In this document: positions 18,264-27,894 of the stretch, piece by piece | Numbering within the stretch: the stretch's first letter is position 1 | Layout: each line of letters begins with the position of its first letter | NCBI GenBank assembly: GCA_963747715.1 | Contig: CAVVGB010000007.1 | Span: 62,001-126,000, forward strand | Source: CAVVGB01 sp963747715 | GTDB lineage: Bacteria > Actinomycetota > Thermoleophilia > Gaiellales > Gaiellaceae | DNA: 64,000 bases | Direction of reading: 5' to 3' | Made by a program: the position numbers and the translations under genes | Notes under the pieces: model-generated | Databases searched by the model: none | Told to the model about the DNA's origin: nothing | The model's input: the letters and a program-made list of their open reading frames with translations, nothing else

Positions 18264-19234
18264 CAGTACTCGGCCAGCTCCTTGACGCCCTTGACGACGT
18301 CCTCCACCTGCGGGATGTACGCCTTCTCGAGCGGAGGCGAGAACGGAACAGGGGCGTCGGGTGCTGTCACGCGGACGACCGGGGCGTCGAGGTTCTCGAA
18401 CCCCTCTTCCATGATCGTCGCCATGATCTCCGCGCCGAATCCGCCGGTGCGCGTGTCCTCGTGCAGCACGAGCGCCTTCGACGTCTTCTCGACGGACTGC
18501 AGGACCGCCTTCTTGTCCCAGGGGATCAGCGTGCGCAGGTCGAGGATCTCGACCGAGACGTCGCCTTCCAGTTGTTTGGCGGCCTCCTCGGCCGTATAGA
18601 CCATTGCGCCCCAGGTGACGAGCGTGATGTCGTCGCCCTCGCGGTGCACGCGCGCCTCACCGAACGGAACGGTGTACCGCTCTTCCGGCACATCGTCCTT
18701 GATGCGCCGGTACAGGTGCTTGTGCTCGAAGAAGAGGACGGGGTTCGGGTCCTCGATTGCGCTGATGATCAGGCCCTTGGCGTCCGCCGGTGTCGCCGGG
18801 CAGACGACCTTGAGGCCGGGGATGTGCGCGAAGCTCGACTCCGGATTCTGGGAGTGGAATGGGCCGCCGGAGAAGCCGCCGCCCGACGGCAGTCGCACCG
18901 TGATCGGCACCGGCGTGCCCGCGCGGTAACGCTGCTTGGCCGCGACGGTGACGAGGTGGTCCCACGCGCACGAGATGAAGTCGGCGAACTGCATCTCCGC
19001 GACGGGGCGCATGCCCATCATCGCGGCGCCGGTGCAGCCCGCCACGATCGCCGTCTCGGAGAGCGGCGCGTCGATGACGCGCCACTGGCCGAACTCCTCT
19101 TGAAAGCCCTGGGTGACCTTGAACGCTCCCCCGTAGACGCCCACGTCCTCGCCGATGACGAAGACACGCTTGTCGCGCCGCATCTCCAGGCGGAGCCCGT
19201 CGGAGATCGCTTGCAGGTAGGTCTTCTCAGCCAT
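18263..19234 (-). CDS. 2-oxoacid dehydrogenase E1 component, beta subunit
   Basis: 323 residues; pairs with the E1 alpha encoded immediately upstream. Typical segments are VIGEDVGVYGGAFKVTQGF, DAPLSETAIVAGCTGAAMMG with the catalytic Glu, and the C-terminal LVLHEDTRTGGFGAEIMATI. Substrate class (pyruvate, branched-chain or acetoin) cannot be settled from sequence alone. ATG overlaps the E1 alpha stop by one base. Confidence 0.92.
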   Translation of the reverse strand: MAEKTYLQAISDGLRLEMRRDKRVFVIGEDVGVYGGAFKVTQGFQEEFGQWRVIDAPLSETAIVAGCTGAAMMGMRPVAEMQFADFISCAWDHLVTVAAKQRYRAGTPVPITVRLPSGGGFSGGPFHSQNPESSFAHIPGLKVVCPATPADAKGLIISAIEDPNPVLFFEHKHLYRRIKDDVPEERYTVPFGEARVHREGDDITLVTWGAMVYTAEEAAKQLEGDVSVEILDLRTLIPWDKKAVLQSVEKTSKALVLHEDTRTGGFGAEIMATIMEEGFENLDAPVVRVTAPDAPVPFSPPLEKAYIPQVEDVVKGVKELAEY

Positions 19235-20280
19235 TACTTGTGGTGCGGTGTGTCGAGGTCCTCGGGGGTGGCGAAGACGCCGTCGGTCACCGTGGACGGA
19301 TCCGGCAGCGGGCTCTCGTCCGCGCGCTGGATCGCGTCGTTCAGAAGCTTCTTCACGCCGGCGCGAATCTCCTCTTCCTCCTCGTCCGTGAAGTCCGCGT
19401 TCTCGCGAAGCCAGGTGCGGAAGCGCTCGAGGGGGTCACGCTTCGCCCACTCCTCGAACATGTCTTTCGGGACGTAGAACGCGTCGTCGTGCACCGCGTG
19501 GCCCTCCATGCGAAGGGTCAGGCACTCGATGAGCGTCGGCCCGCCGCCCTCGCGCGCCTTCTCGATCGCGCGCTTCGCCTCGCGGTAGACCGCGAGGACG
19601 TCGGTGCCGTCGACGACGACGCCGTCGAACCCGTACGCCTTGGCGCGGTCGGCGAGGTGCTCGCACGCGTACTCGAGATGAGTTGGAGTCGAGTAGGCCC
19701 ACTGGTTGTTGTCGCAGATGAAGACCACGGGGAGGCGCCGGACGCCGGCGAGGTTCATTCCCTCGTGCGTGTCGCCGCGCGCCGATGCGCCTTCGCCGAA
19801 CCAGGCGACCGCGACGCGCTTCTCTTCCCGGATCCGAAACGCGAGCGCGCAGCCGACTGCGACGGGAAGCATCGCCGGCAGATGGCTGACCATCGCGATC
19901 AGGCCGAGCCGGCTGTCGGCCATGTGGACGTTGCCGTCCTTGCCTTTCGTCGGCCCGTCGGCGCGTCCCATGTACTGCGCGAAGATCCGCCACGCCTCGA
20001 CGCCGCGCACGATGTGCACGCCCATGTCGCGGTGGAGCGGCGTCCCGACGTCGTCGGGGCCCATGGCTGTCGCGACGCCGACGGCCGCGGCCTCGTTCCC
20101 GCGCCCCGTGTAGAAGCTGCCGGGGATCTTCCCCTGCTTGTAGAGGATGTGGCCGCGCTCCTCGATCCCCCGCGTGATCAGCATGTTGCGGAAGGCGCCG
20201 AGGAGATCGTCCCGGTCGAGACCCGCCTCCTTGACTTCGCTCAGCGAGTTGACCGGCTCTGCTTCGCGGGCGACGGCCAT
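19234..20280 (-). CDS. 2-oxoacid dehydrogenase E1 component, alpha subunit
   Basis: Thiamine-diphosphate subunit with the motif GEGASARGDTHEG...CDNNQWAYSTP near residues 160-205 and the phosphorylation-loop region RMEGHAVHDDAF. 348 residues from ATG at 20278-20280. A TACAGT box at 20291-20296 (- strand) lies ten bases upstream; an in-frame GTG at 20284-20286 is an alternative. First gene of the E1a-E1b-E2-lipB operon. Confidence 0.92.
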   Translation of the reverse strand: MAVAREAEPVNSLSEVKEAGLDRDDLLGAFRNMLITRGIEERGHILYKQGKIPGSFYTGRGNEAAAVGVATAMGPDDVGTPLHRDMGVHIVRGVEAWRIFAQYMGRADGPTKGKDGNVHMADSRLGLIAMVSHLPAMLPVAVGCALAFRIREEKRVAVAWFGEGASARGDTHEGMNLAGVRRLPVVFICDNNQWAYSTPTHLEYACEHLADRAKAYGFDGVVVDGTDVLAVYREAKRAIEKAREGGGPTLIECLTLRMEGHAVHDDAFYVPKDMFEEWAKRDPLERFRTWLRENADFTDEEEEEIRAGVKKLLNDAIQRADESPLPDPSTVTDGVFATPEDLDTPHHK

Positions 20281-20332
20281 GCGCACTCGCACTGTAACGA
20301 CTGCCAAGGCGGTCGCGGTGCGCCCGCTCCTC

Positions 20333-20338
20333 TAGGGT
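20333..20338 (+). promoter_or_regulatory. -10 box of zinc-ribbon gene
   Basis: TAGGGT seven bases before the GTG at 20346. Confidence 0.45.
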
Positions 20339-20345
20339 TGAAGAC

Positions 20346-20618
20346 GTGGGCAAGGCATCCGACTGGCTGCGGGAGGAGCGCCGCAAGACGCTCGGCGACT
20401 GGGTCTCCTTCTGCCTCGCCTGCGGCCACGCCCAGCGCTACTTCGAGGAGAACGAACCGGAGCTCTCGCCGGCCTGCCCGACCTGCGGCGGCGAGATGCG
20501 CCACCGCTGCGCGCGCTGCGACGCTCGCTTCAGCTCCGTCTTCGCGGTCGAGTGCGAGGCGTGCGGCGCCGAGCTGCGCGCACCGGAGCAGTTCGGCACC
20601 CCGATTCGCCGGAACTAG
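20346..20618 (+). CDS. Protein with two zinc ribbons
   Basis: 90 residues with eight Cys in four CxxC pairs: CLAC, CPTC, CARC and CEAC, which fits two zinc ribbons in tandem. A WLREERRKTLGDW N-terminal helix precedes them. Rubredoxin- or rRNA-binding-like roles are possible but nothing specific is shown. It overlaps the end of the ASCH gene by four bases, convergently. Confidence 0.7.
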   Translation: MGKASDWLREERRKTLGDWVSFCLACGHAQRYFEENEPELSPACPTCGGEMRHRCARCDARFSSVFAVECEACGAELRAPEQFGTPIRRN

Positions 20619-20983
20619 CTCTTGATCTCGGAGAAATGGATGACCGTGACCGTGTTCTCCTCGGTCACGGGCCGGTTGTAGAGCTGGCCGAGGAAGGTGG
20701 CCATCTCCTCGGTCCGCCGGATCTCGGGGTTGTCCTTCTCGAGCTCTCGCGGCGAGCACTCGCTGAGCGCCTTCACCTCGACCTTGTCGATGACCGCGTC
20801 GAAGATCTTCTCGCGCGGCCCGTAGCGAAGGCCGGCGAGCACCTGGACGACCATCCCCTTCTTGTACTTACCCGACTTGTCGCCCAGGCGAATGGTCGCG
20901 GTCTTGCGGCGAGAACGCAATTGGTCGGCGACGATGGGTGAGTAGAAGTTGAGGGCGTACATCGAGCCGTCGTCGAGCGCCAC
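20615..20983 (-). CDS. ASCH-domain (PUA-like) protein
   Basis: 122 residues. LRSRRKTATIRLGDKSGKYK matches the ASCH signature, where Lys and Thr line a nucleic-acid or nucleotide-binding cleft. Such proteins bind RNA or act as small amidohydrolases on modified nucleosides; which applies here is unknown. Starts at GTG 20983 or at ATG 20962 (MYALNFYSP). Lies 12 bases after the Nudix gene on the same strand, so the two form an operon. Confidence 0.75.
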   Translation of the reverse strand: MALDDGSMYALNFYSPIVADQLRSRRKTATIRLGDKSGKYKKGMVVQVLAGLRYGPREKIFDAVIDKVEVKALSECSPRELEKDNPEIRRTEEMATFLGQLYNRPVTEENTVTVIHFSEIKS

Positions 20984-20995
20984 GGAGACGGCGCA

Positions 20996-21430
20996 TCATA
21001 GGCCGTCGCGCGTGGAGATTTGAAGGGCCTTCTCCGCCATCTCGCGCTCTCCTTTGTAGGCGAGGATGGTCGGGGCCTCTGCGAGCTTGATCCAGCGGGT
21101 CTCGTCGACCTCCCGCCGGTGCTCGGGCGAGATGTCGCCGAGGCGCCCGCTCGAGTAGCGGAGGAGGAAGAAGCTCACGACCTTGAAGACCCTCTCGCCC
21201 TGCCACATGTAGACGTAGCGGACGTCGCCGAGCTTCTCGAGCAGTCGGCCCTCGATCCCCGTCTCCTCCGAAACCTCGCGCACGGCGGCATCGGCCGCGC
21301 TCTCGCCGTGGCCGATGATCCCCTTCGGAAGCGCCCAGACCTTCTTCCCGCCCGGGCGGATCGCAGCGAGATGCCACTCCCCCTTGAGCCTGCGCACGAG
21401 CACCCCGCCCGCTGAGAACTCCCGGCGCAC
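20996..21430 (-). CDS. Nudix hydrolase
   Basis: 144 residues from GTG at 21428-21430. The Nudix box is complete: G-x5-E-x7-REVSEETGI within KGIIGHGESAADAAVREVSE. Hydrolyses a nucleoside diphosphate derivative; the early FSAGGVLVRR resembles MutT/diadenosine-polyphosphate types. The start is set by a TAGCAT box seven bases upstream; the open frame to 21574 runs into the divergent MFS gene and is not used. Confidence 0.9.
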   Translation of the reverse strand: MRREFSAGGVLVRRLKGEWHLAAIRPGGKKVWALPKGIIGHGESAADAAVREVSEETGIEGRLLEKLGDVRYVYMWQGERVFKVVSFFLLRYSSGRLGDISPEHRREVDETRWIKLAEAPTILAYKGEREMAEKALQISTRDGL

Positions 21431-21437
21431 GGGCCCG

Positions 21438-21443
21438 ATGCTA
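21438..21443 (-). promoter_or_regulatory. -10 box of the Nudix gene (leaderless)
   Basis: TAGCAT on the - strand, seven bases before the GTG. Confidence 0.6.
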
Positions 21444-21490
21444 GCCCCCTTCCGCGGAACACCAGCGCGGACGTCAACGTTGGACCTGTA

Positions 21491-22651
21491 ATGCGCCGCC
21501 TGCTTTTTCTCGTCTCGGCGATCACGCTCGTCGACACGATGCTGTACGCGGCGCTTGCGCCGCTCCTTCCCCACTACGCGGACGAGTTCGGCCTCTCGAA
21601 GGGGCAGGCCGGCCTGCTCGTGGGCGCCTATGCGGGCGGGGTCGTACTTGCCGCGATCCCGAGCGGTTTTGCGGCCGCGCGCTTCGGGCCCAAGCGGGCC
21701 GTTCTCGCCGGGCTCGTCGTGATGGGCCTCGCGAGCCTTGCCTTCGGCTTTGCAGACAGTGCGCTTGCCCTCGGCGTCTCACGGCTCCTACAGGGCACGG
21801 GCAGCGCGCTCTCGTGGGCCGGCGGCCTCGCCTGGCTCGTCGCGGCGACGCCGTCCTCGCGGCGCGGCGAGATGCTCGGGACCGCGATCGGCGCAGCCAT
21901 CTTCGGCGCTCTGCTCGGCCCGGCGCTCGGCGCCATCGCCGAGCACATCGGCACCGAGCCTGCCTTCATCGGCGTCGCGGCAGTGGTCGGCGCTCTCGCC
22001 TTCTGGGCGGTCCAGACACCCGGCGTTCCTTCGCGCATGCAGTCACCGCGAACCGTGGTTCGCGCCCTTCGAAACCGCGTCGTGATCGGCGCGCTCTGGC
22101 TGATGGTCCTGCCGGCGCTCCTCTTCGGCCTTGTCGCCGTGCTCGTGCCGCTCGAGCTCGGTCTGGCCGGCTGGGGCGCCGCCGCCATCGCGGCGGCCTT
22201 TATCACCGCCGCGGCGATCGAGACGGTCGTGGCGCCGCTCCTCGGGCGCTTCTCGGACCGCCGCGGACGCCTTCTTCCACTCCGCTTCGCCGTGACCGGG
22301 GGCGCAATTATCTCTCTGGCCTTTGTCTTCGCCGACCGTCCCGCGGCGATCGTCGTCCTGCTCGTCGCGGCCGCCATCTCGTTCGGGGCCTTTTGGGCTC
22401 CGGCAATGGCCCTTCTCTCGGACGGCGCCGAGCGCGTGGGGCTCGCCCAGGCGATCGCGTTCGGCCTCATGAACGCGGCCTGGGGCGCGGGGAACTGGGT
22501 GGGGCCCTCCCTCGGCGGAGCGCTCGCGGACGCGGCCGGCGACGCCCTCCCCTACGCCCTCATGGCGCTCGTCTGCCTGGCCACCCTCCTGATCGTGCTC
22601 CGGCCGTCGTTCGCTGGCACTCAGGTGGCCCGAGTGCCAGAGAGTCCTTGA
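21491..22651 (+). CDS. Major facilitator superfamily transporter
   Basis: 386 residues with twelve hydrophobic helices. The loop 2-3 motif GFAAARFGPKRAVLAGL and the second-half copy GRFSDRRGRLLPLRFAV are the usual MFS A-motifs; SRLLQGTGSALSWAG resembles motif B of drug exporters. Substrate unknown. Its last codons (AGTQVARVPESP) are read from DNA that also forms a CIRCE operator for groESL, so the 3' end has a double role. Confidence 0.88.
   Translation: MRRLLFLVSAITLVDTMLYAALAPLLPHYADEFGLSKGQAGLLVGAYAGGVVLAAIPSGFAAARFGPKRAVLAGLVVMGLASLAFGFADSALALGVSRLLQGTGSALSWAGGLAWLVAATPSSRRGEMLGTAIGAAIFGALLGPALGAIAEHIGTEPAFIGVAAVVGALAFWAVQTPGVPSRMQSPRTVVRALRNRVVIGALWLMVLPALLFGLVAVLVPLELGLAGWGAAAIAAAFITAAAIETVVAPLLGRFSDRRGRLLPLRFAVTGGAIISLAFVFADRPAAIVVLLVAAAISFGAFWAPAMALLSDGAERVGLAQAIAFGLMNAAWGAGNWVGPSLGGALADAAGDALPYALMALVCLATLLIVLRPSFAGTQVARVPESP
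22614..22640. promoter_or_regulatory. CIRCE operator 1, inside the MFS 3' end
   Basis: Perfect 9+9 inverted repeat CTGGCACTC-N9-GAGTGCCAG, the HrcA-binding CIRCE layout (TTAGCACTC-N9-GAGTGCTAA). It ends eight bases before the putative groES -35. Confidence 0.8.
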
Positions 22652-22677
22652 TCAGCGCTCCCCAGGATCGCTAAGAT
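22648..22677 (+). promoter_or_regulatory. groESL promoter
   Basis: TTGATC (22648-22653), 18-base spacer, TAAGAT (22672-22677). The transcript would start within the second CIRCE element, the usual arrangement for HrcA control. Confidence 0.7.
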
Positions 22678-22684
22678 AGAGGTC

Positions 22685-22707
22685 GGCACTCGCCACGGCT
22701 GAGTGCC
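22685..22707. promoter_or_regulatory. CIRCE operator 2
   Basis: GGCACTC-N9-GAGTGCC, seven-base arms, eight bases after the -10 box of groES. The HrcA repressor gene is not in the window. Confidence 0.85.
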
Positions 22708-22742
22708 AGCCCTAAACAAGCGAGTTCGAGAAGGAGAGCTGT

Positions 22743-23081
22743 ATGGACCTGAAGCCACTGGGCGACCGCCTCATCGTCGAGGCCCTCGAGGAGGAGGAGA
22801 CGACGGTCAGCGGCATCGTCCTGCCGGACACGGCCAAGGAGAAGCCGCAGCGCGGCCGCGTGCTCGCCGTCGGCCCCGGCCCTCGGGACGAGGACGGGAA
22901 CCACATCACCATGGAGATCGCCGAAGGCGACGAGATCATCTACTCCAAGTACGGCGGTACCGAGATCAAGCTCGGCCCCGACGAGTACCTGATCCTGCGC
23001 GAGGCCGACGTGCTCGCCAAGGTCGTCGGCTCGAAGGGCAAGTCCACGAAGAAGAAGGAGCTGGCAGGCGCAGCCGCCTAG
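22743..23081 (+). CDS. groES: Co-chaperonin GroES
   Basis: Ten-kDa lid of the chaperonin. LKPLGDRLIVEALEEEETTVSG at the N-terminus, the mobile loop IVLPDTAKEKPQRGRVLAVG, and YSKYGGTEIKLGPDEYLILRE are all typical. A short extra C-terminal tail (GSKGKSTKKKELAGAAA) is longer than in most GroES. 112 residues; AAGGAGAG lies five bases before the ATG. Confidence 0.97.
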   Translation: MDLKPLGDRLIVEALEEEETTVSGIVLPDTAKEKPQRGRVLAVGPGPRDEDGNHITMEIAEGDEIIYSKYGGTEIKLGPDEYLILREADVLAKVVGSKGKSTKKKELAGAAA

Positions 23082-23110
23082 CCGCTTGGAAAGGAAACGG
23101 AGGAACTGAG

Positions 23111-24733
<1,623 letters not shown>

Positions 24734-24755
24734 GCGGTCGAAACCGCTAAGAAAC

Positions 24756-24787
24756 AAAGGGGCGGCCTCAGGCCGCCCCTTTTCTTT
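24756..24787 (+). terminator. Intrinsic terminator of groESL
   Basis: AAAGGGGCGGCC / GGCCGCCCCTTT hairpin with a tight TCA loop followed by TCTTT. It is symmetrical and may also end the convergent - strand gene. Confidence 0.85.
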
Positions 24788-24802
24788 GCACGTTTCTTCG
24801 AG

Positions 24803-26628
24803 CTAGGGGGTCGGATCGAGGCCCGACCAGCCGAAGATGTCGCTGTTTCCGAACGTCGGTGCGCAGTCGATGTTCGCCCGCGGCGTCGGGACGTCGTCAG
24901 CCGTGGTCTCGCGTGCGCAGAGACATCCGCCAAGCGTCGATCGCCGGACAGTCGGCCCCCTGCCGGACGTCGTTCCACACGGCTGCTGCGTAGTCCCGCG
25001 TGGCGATCGCGTAGACGTAGTCCCCGAGGAACTCGGCCTGGAGGTCGTTCTGGCTCGAAGCGCGGGCGTCTCCCTGTGCGCCTCGATGGAGTTCGTTCCA
25101 CGTCAGTGAGCCGCCGTTGAGCAAGTCAGTCAGCCTCGGCGTGCTTCACCACGCCCACGAGCGGCCGCGGCGCAGCGGTCGTCTCTTGGAACGGGGCGTT
25201 GAACGCGTTGTAGACGACGTAGACGTCCGTTCCGTCCGGCGAGACCGCCGGGGCCGTGTAGAAGCCGCGATCTGGCGGGCTCGAAACCCGCGCCGGCCCG
25301 GAGAACGTCCGGGCCTTGTTCGTCGACCAGCTGATCATGGCGTCCTCGTTGTTGAAGCCGTCGCGGCCGTCGATCCAGCTGACGACCATGAGGTTGGTCG
25401 CGTCGGTGCCGGTTGGCGCACCGTTGGCGATATCAACGCTCGGGGCCGCCGCCAGGTCGCTGCGTGCGCCGGCGATGCCGTCCATGACGCAGCGGCCGAT
25501 AACCGGATCGAGTCGGAAGCACGGGTCGACCACCCGGTAAAGAGCGCGCGGCTTCGTCCAGGTCTGCCCGCCGTCGCGCGACTTGACGAGCATGTGCGTT
25601 GCCGGCGGCGGGAAGCCCACGCTTGGGTTGGTCGGGTTCTGGAACTCCTCGTAGAACAGGTAGACGACGCCATTGCTGTCGGTCCGGATCGTGCATCCCG
25701 ACTGACCGAAGTGTTTGGCGGCGAGGTTGTGCGAGGGACTCACCTTCTTCGTCGCCCACGTTCTCCCGCCGTCGGTTGAGAAGGCGACGGTCATCGGGGC
25801 CGCTCCGCCACCCTGGAACTTGGCGTAGCAGACATAGACGTTCCCGAAGAAGCGGCTGGAGGCGGCGTTGTCGGCCCAGATTTGCTCCTTGTCGGAAAAC
25901 GTCGCGGAGCTCTGCTTGCTGATAATCACCGGCCGCTTCCAGGCGGCCTCGTTCCCAGCGGCCGCACTCTGCGGGTTGTCGGTGCGGGAGACCGCGATCG
26001 CCTCGAAGCCCTTGAACCCTGGCTCGCCGAGGTCGGCCGTCACGTTGGACGCGAGGTTGGCGACGTACATACGCGAGCCGTTTGCCCACGAGAAGCCGCC
26101 GGGACCCGGGCGCGGTCCGAAGGCGATCGCGGGATCACCGTCCGCCACGATATTGAGCTCGTCGTAGCGGGGGACTGTGCCGATTAGGCCCTGCTGTGCG
26201 ACACAGTCGGGATCGCCGTTGCCCGGCGCGCCGAGGCAGTGTCGTGCGCTCCAGCCCGTGTAGGTCGGCTGGACCCAGCTGTCACCGCGGTCGAACGAGA
26301 ACATCACGCCGGTGCCCCCGACGTTCGGCGTGAACGGACACGTCGTGTCGTCGCCGGCGTTACAGAGCTCCATGTCGATGTTGTCGTTCACGCCCGATGC
26401 GAGCACGTCGTCGGCTGGGTTGGCGTTGGCGGCCGCGTTCTGATCGACGGCGATCGTCGGCTCGTTCTGTTTATTGCGCGAGAAGAATGAGTCGTTGCTG
26501 CCGACGCTGACCTCCCGGTCACCGCCGTGCGTGGCGAGAGCGCCGGGCACCGTCACGATCGCTGCGACGGCCATGAGGCCGAGCAGCGCCGCGGCCAGCC
26601 GGCTCCCCCGAGTACCAGCTTCCTTCAT
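24803..26628 (-). pseudogene. Secreted BNR-repeat (sialidase-fold) protein, two frameshifts
   Basis: Signal peptide LAAALLGLMAVAAIVTVPGALA, then a beta-propeller with Asp-box/BNR signatures: FSFDRGDSW, FSTDGGRTW, KSRDGGQTW. The first frame ends at 25126, but homologous sequence continues in the next frame (LLNGGSLTWNELHRGAQGDA...DYVYAIATRDYAAAVWNDVR) to about 24905, and then in a third frame (DDVPTPRANIDCAPTFGNSD) to a TAG at 24803. Each switch is explained by one extra base (near 25125 and near 24905). The whole reads as one protein of about 608 residues. Whether it cleaves sugars is unknown; many such proteins are non-enzymatic propellers. Confidence 0.75.
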
Positions 26629-26698
26629 GTCGAACCCCCTTGACTCCCGGGTTGAAGGGACGACTATAGGACGCTCCCGGCGCCCCTGCCGTGCTACC

Positions 26699-26704
26699 TA
26701 CACT
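26699..26704 (+). promoter_or_regulatory. -10 box of ygfZ (leaderless)
   Basis: TACACT seven bases before the ATG at 26712. Confidence 0.6.
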
Positions 26705-26711
26705 GAGCCCG

Positions 26712-27512
26712 ATGGGCAGCGAGATTCCACAGGTCGCGCGGCTCGACCGTGGCTACGTCGAGGTGTCCGGGCCTGATGCGGAGGACTTCCTCGAGCGCAT
26801 GCTCTCGAACGAGATCGCGTCGCTCGAAGAGCCTCCCGACGTGCGTCCCGCCCTCTTTCTGACGCCGAAGGGCCGGCTCATCGCCACGCTGCGCGTCGTC
26901 CGCGAGAAGACCGACGCCTTTCTCCTCCTCACCGATACGGCCGAGCTCGCCGAGCCCGTTGCCGAGACGCTTCAGCGCGCACGCTTCGCGGCGAAGTGCG
27001 AGATCAAAGTGCTCCCCTGGGACGGTTATGTCCATTTCGGCCCGGTGCCCGAAGCCGGCGCGGTGCGGAACGCAGACTACGGCGCCGAGGCATTCGAGAC
27101 GTGGAACCCGCGCGGGATCGCGCCGTCGAGCGCGCCCGGTGCGGACACGCTCGAGAAGCTTCGGATCGAGGCCGGGACGCCTGCCTGGGGCAAGGAGCTC
27201 GACGAGACGGTGCTCCCGGCGGAGGCGGGTCTCGACAAGACGCACATCTCGTTCACGAAGGGCTGCTATCCGGGCCAGGAGCCGATCGCGCGTCTGCATC
27301 ACCGCGGCCACGCGAACCGGTCACTGCGCCTGCTCACGATCGAGAACGCGGAGCCGGACGCCGACATCGTCTGGAACGACAAGATCGTGGGCCGTGTGAC
27401 GAGCGCCGTTCAGGGCAGAGCGCTCGGCTACGTTCGCACGGAGGTGCCCGACGACGCCGAGCTGCTGGTCGGCGGCGCGGTGGCTAAACTGGCCTCACCC
27501 ACGCGCCCGTAG
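26712..27512 (+). CDS. ygfZ: YgfZ/GcvT-like folate-binding protein
   Basis: 266 residues with the signature KGCYPGQEPIAR near residue 183, whose Cys is essential in E. coli YgfZ. These tetrahydrofolate-binding proteins support repair or assembly of some [4Fe-4S] enzymes such as MiaB and radical-SAM proteins, including LipA. The stop codon TAG at 27510-27512 is bases 8-10 of the following tRNA. Confidence 0.88.
   Translation: MGSEIPQVARLDRGYVEVSGPDAEDFLERMLSNEIASLEEPPDVRPALFLTPKGRLIATLRVVREKTDAFLLLTDTAELAEPVAETLQRARFAAKCEIKVLPWDGYVHFGPVPEAGAVRNADYGAEAFETWNPRGIAPSSAPGADTLEKLRIEAGTPAWGKELDETVLPAEAGLDKTHISFTKGCYPGQEPIARLHHRGHANRSLRLLTIENAEPDADIVWNDKIVGRVTSAVQGRALGYVRTEVPDDAELLVGGAVAKLASPTRP
27485..27490 (+). 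promoter_or_regulatory. -10 box of tRNA-Arg, inside ygfZ
   Basis: TAAACT twelve bases before the mature tRNA 5' end, within the last codons of ygfZ. Confidence 0.5.
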
Positions 27513-27575
27513 CTCAGGGGATAGAGCGCAGCCCTGCGGAGGCTGAGGCCACAGGTTCAAATCCTGTCGGGCGCA
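27503..27575 (+). tRNA. tRNA-Arg, anticodon GCG
   Basis: Complete cloverleaf: acceptor GCGCCCG/CGGGCGC, D stem GCTC/GAGC, anticodon stem CAGCC/GGCTG with loop CTGCGGA (anticodon GCG at 27536-27538), T stem ACAGG/CCTGT with loop TTCAAAT, discriminator A. CCA is not encoded. GCG reads CGC and CGU. Most bacteria use an A34 (inosine) tRNA for this box, so this is unusual. The first ten bases overlap ygfZ. Confidence 0.95.
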
Positions 27576-27576
27576 T

Positions 27577-27721
27577 CCTCGCTTTCCTGGTCGCGGCTCC
27601 GCCGCTGGCGGACGCTGACGGCGGGATCTTTCGGGCTCGGGGACTCGGCCGTACGTCTGGGTACTGTCCTCGCCCCTCGCCCTCGGCTCCCTTGTCAGGC
27701 ATCGCCCCAGGGAAAGCGAGG
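27577..27721. repeat. Inverted repeat in a gene-free stretch
   Basis: CCTCGCTTTCCTGG at 27577-27590 is matched by its inverse CCAGGGAAAGCGAGG at 27707-27721 (one inserted G). It occupies much of the 319-base gene-free stretch 27576-27894 after the tRNA. Inside, GGAGCGAGCGGAGCTCGCTCC just beyond the right arm forms another hairpin. No promoter or coding sequence is convincing here. Confidence 0.35.
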
Positions 27722-27894
27722 CAATCGCTCTTCCGAGATTGCGCTCGGAGCGAGCGGAGCTCGCTCCTCGCGTCGTGATGAAGAGGTAGGGCCGGGGCAT
27801 CGCCCGCCGGGACGCGAATCACCCGTCCGGAGGACGGAGATTCCGCGCTCTGCGCCTACTTTTCGCTGGAGGGCCTATTCCGGTCCCCTGCGGC

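Noticed and set aside
27495..27800. - strand open frame containing ARQDLNLWP
   Set aside because: Classic artefact of translating the reverse of a tRNA; it overlaps tRNA-Arg and has no start signal.
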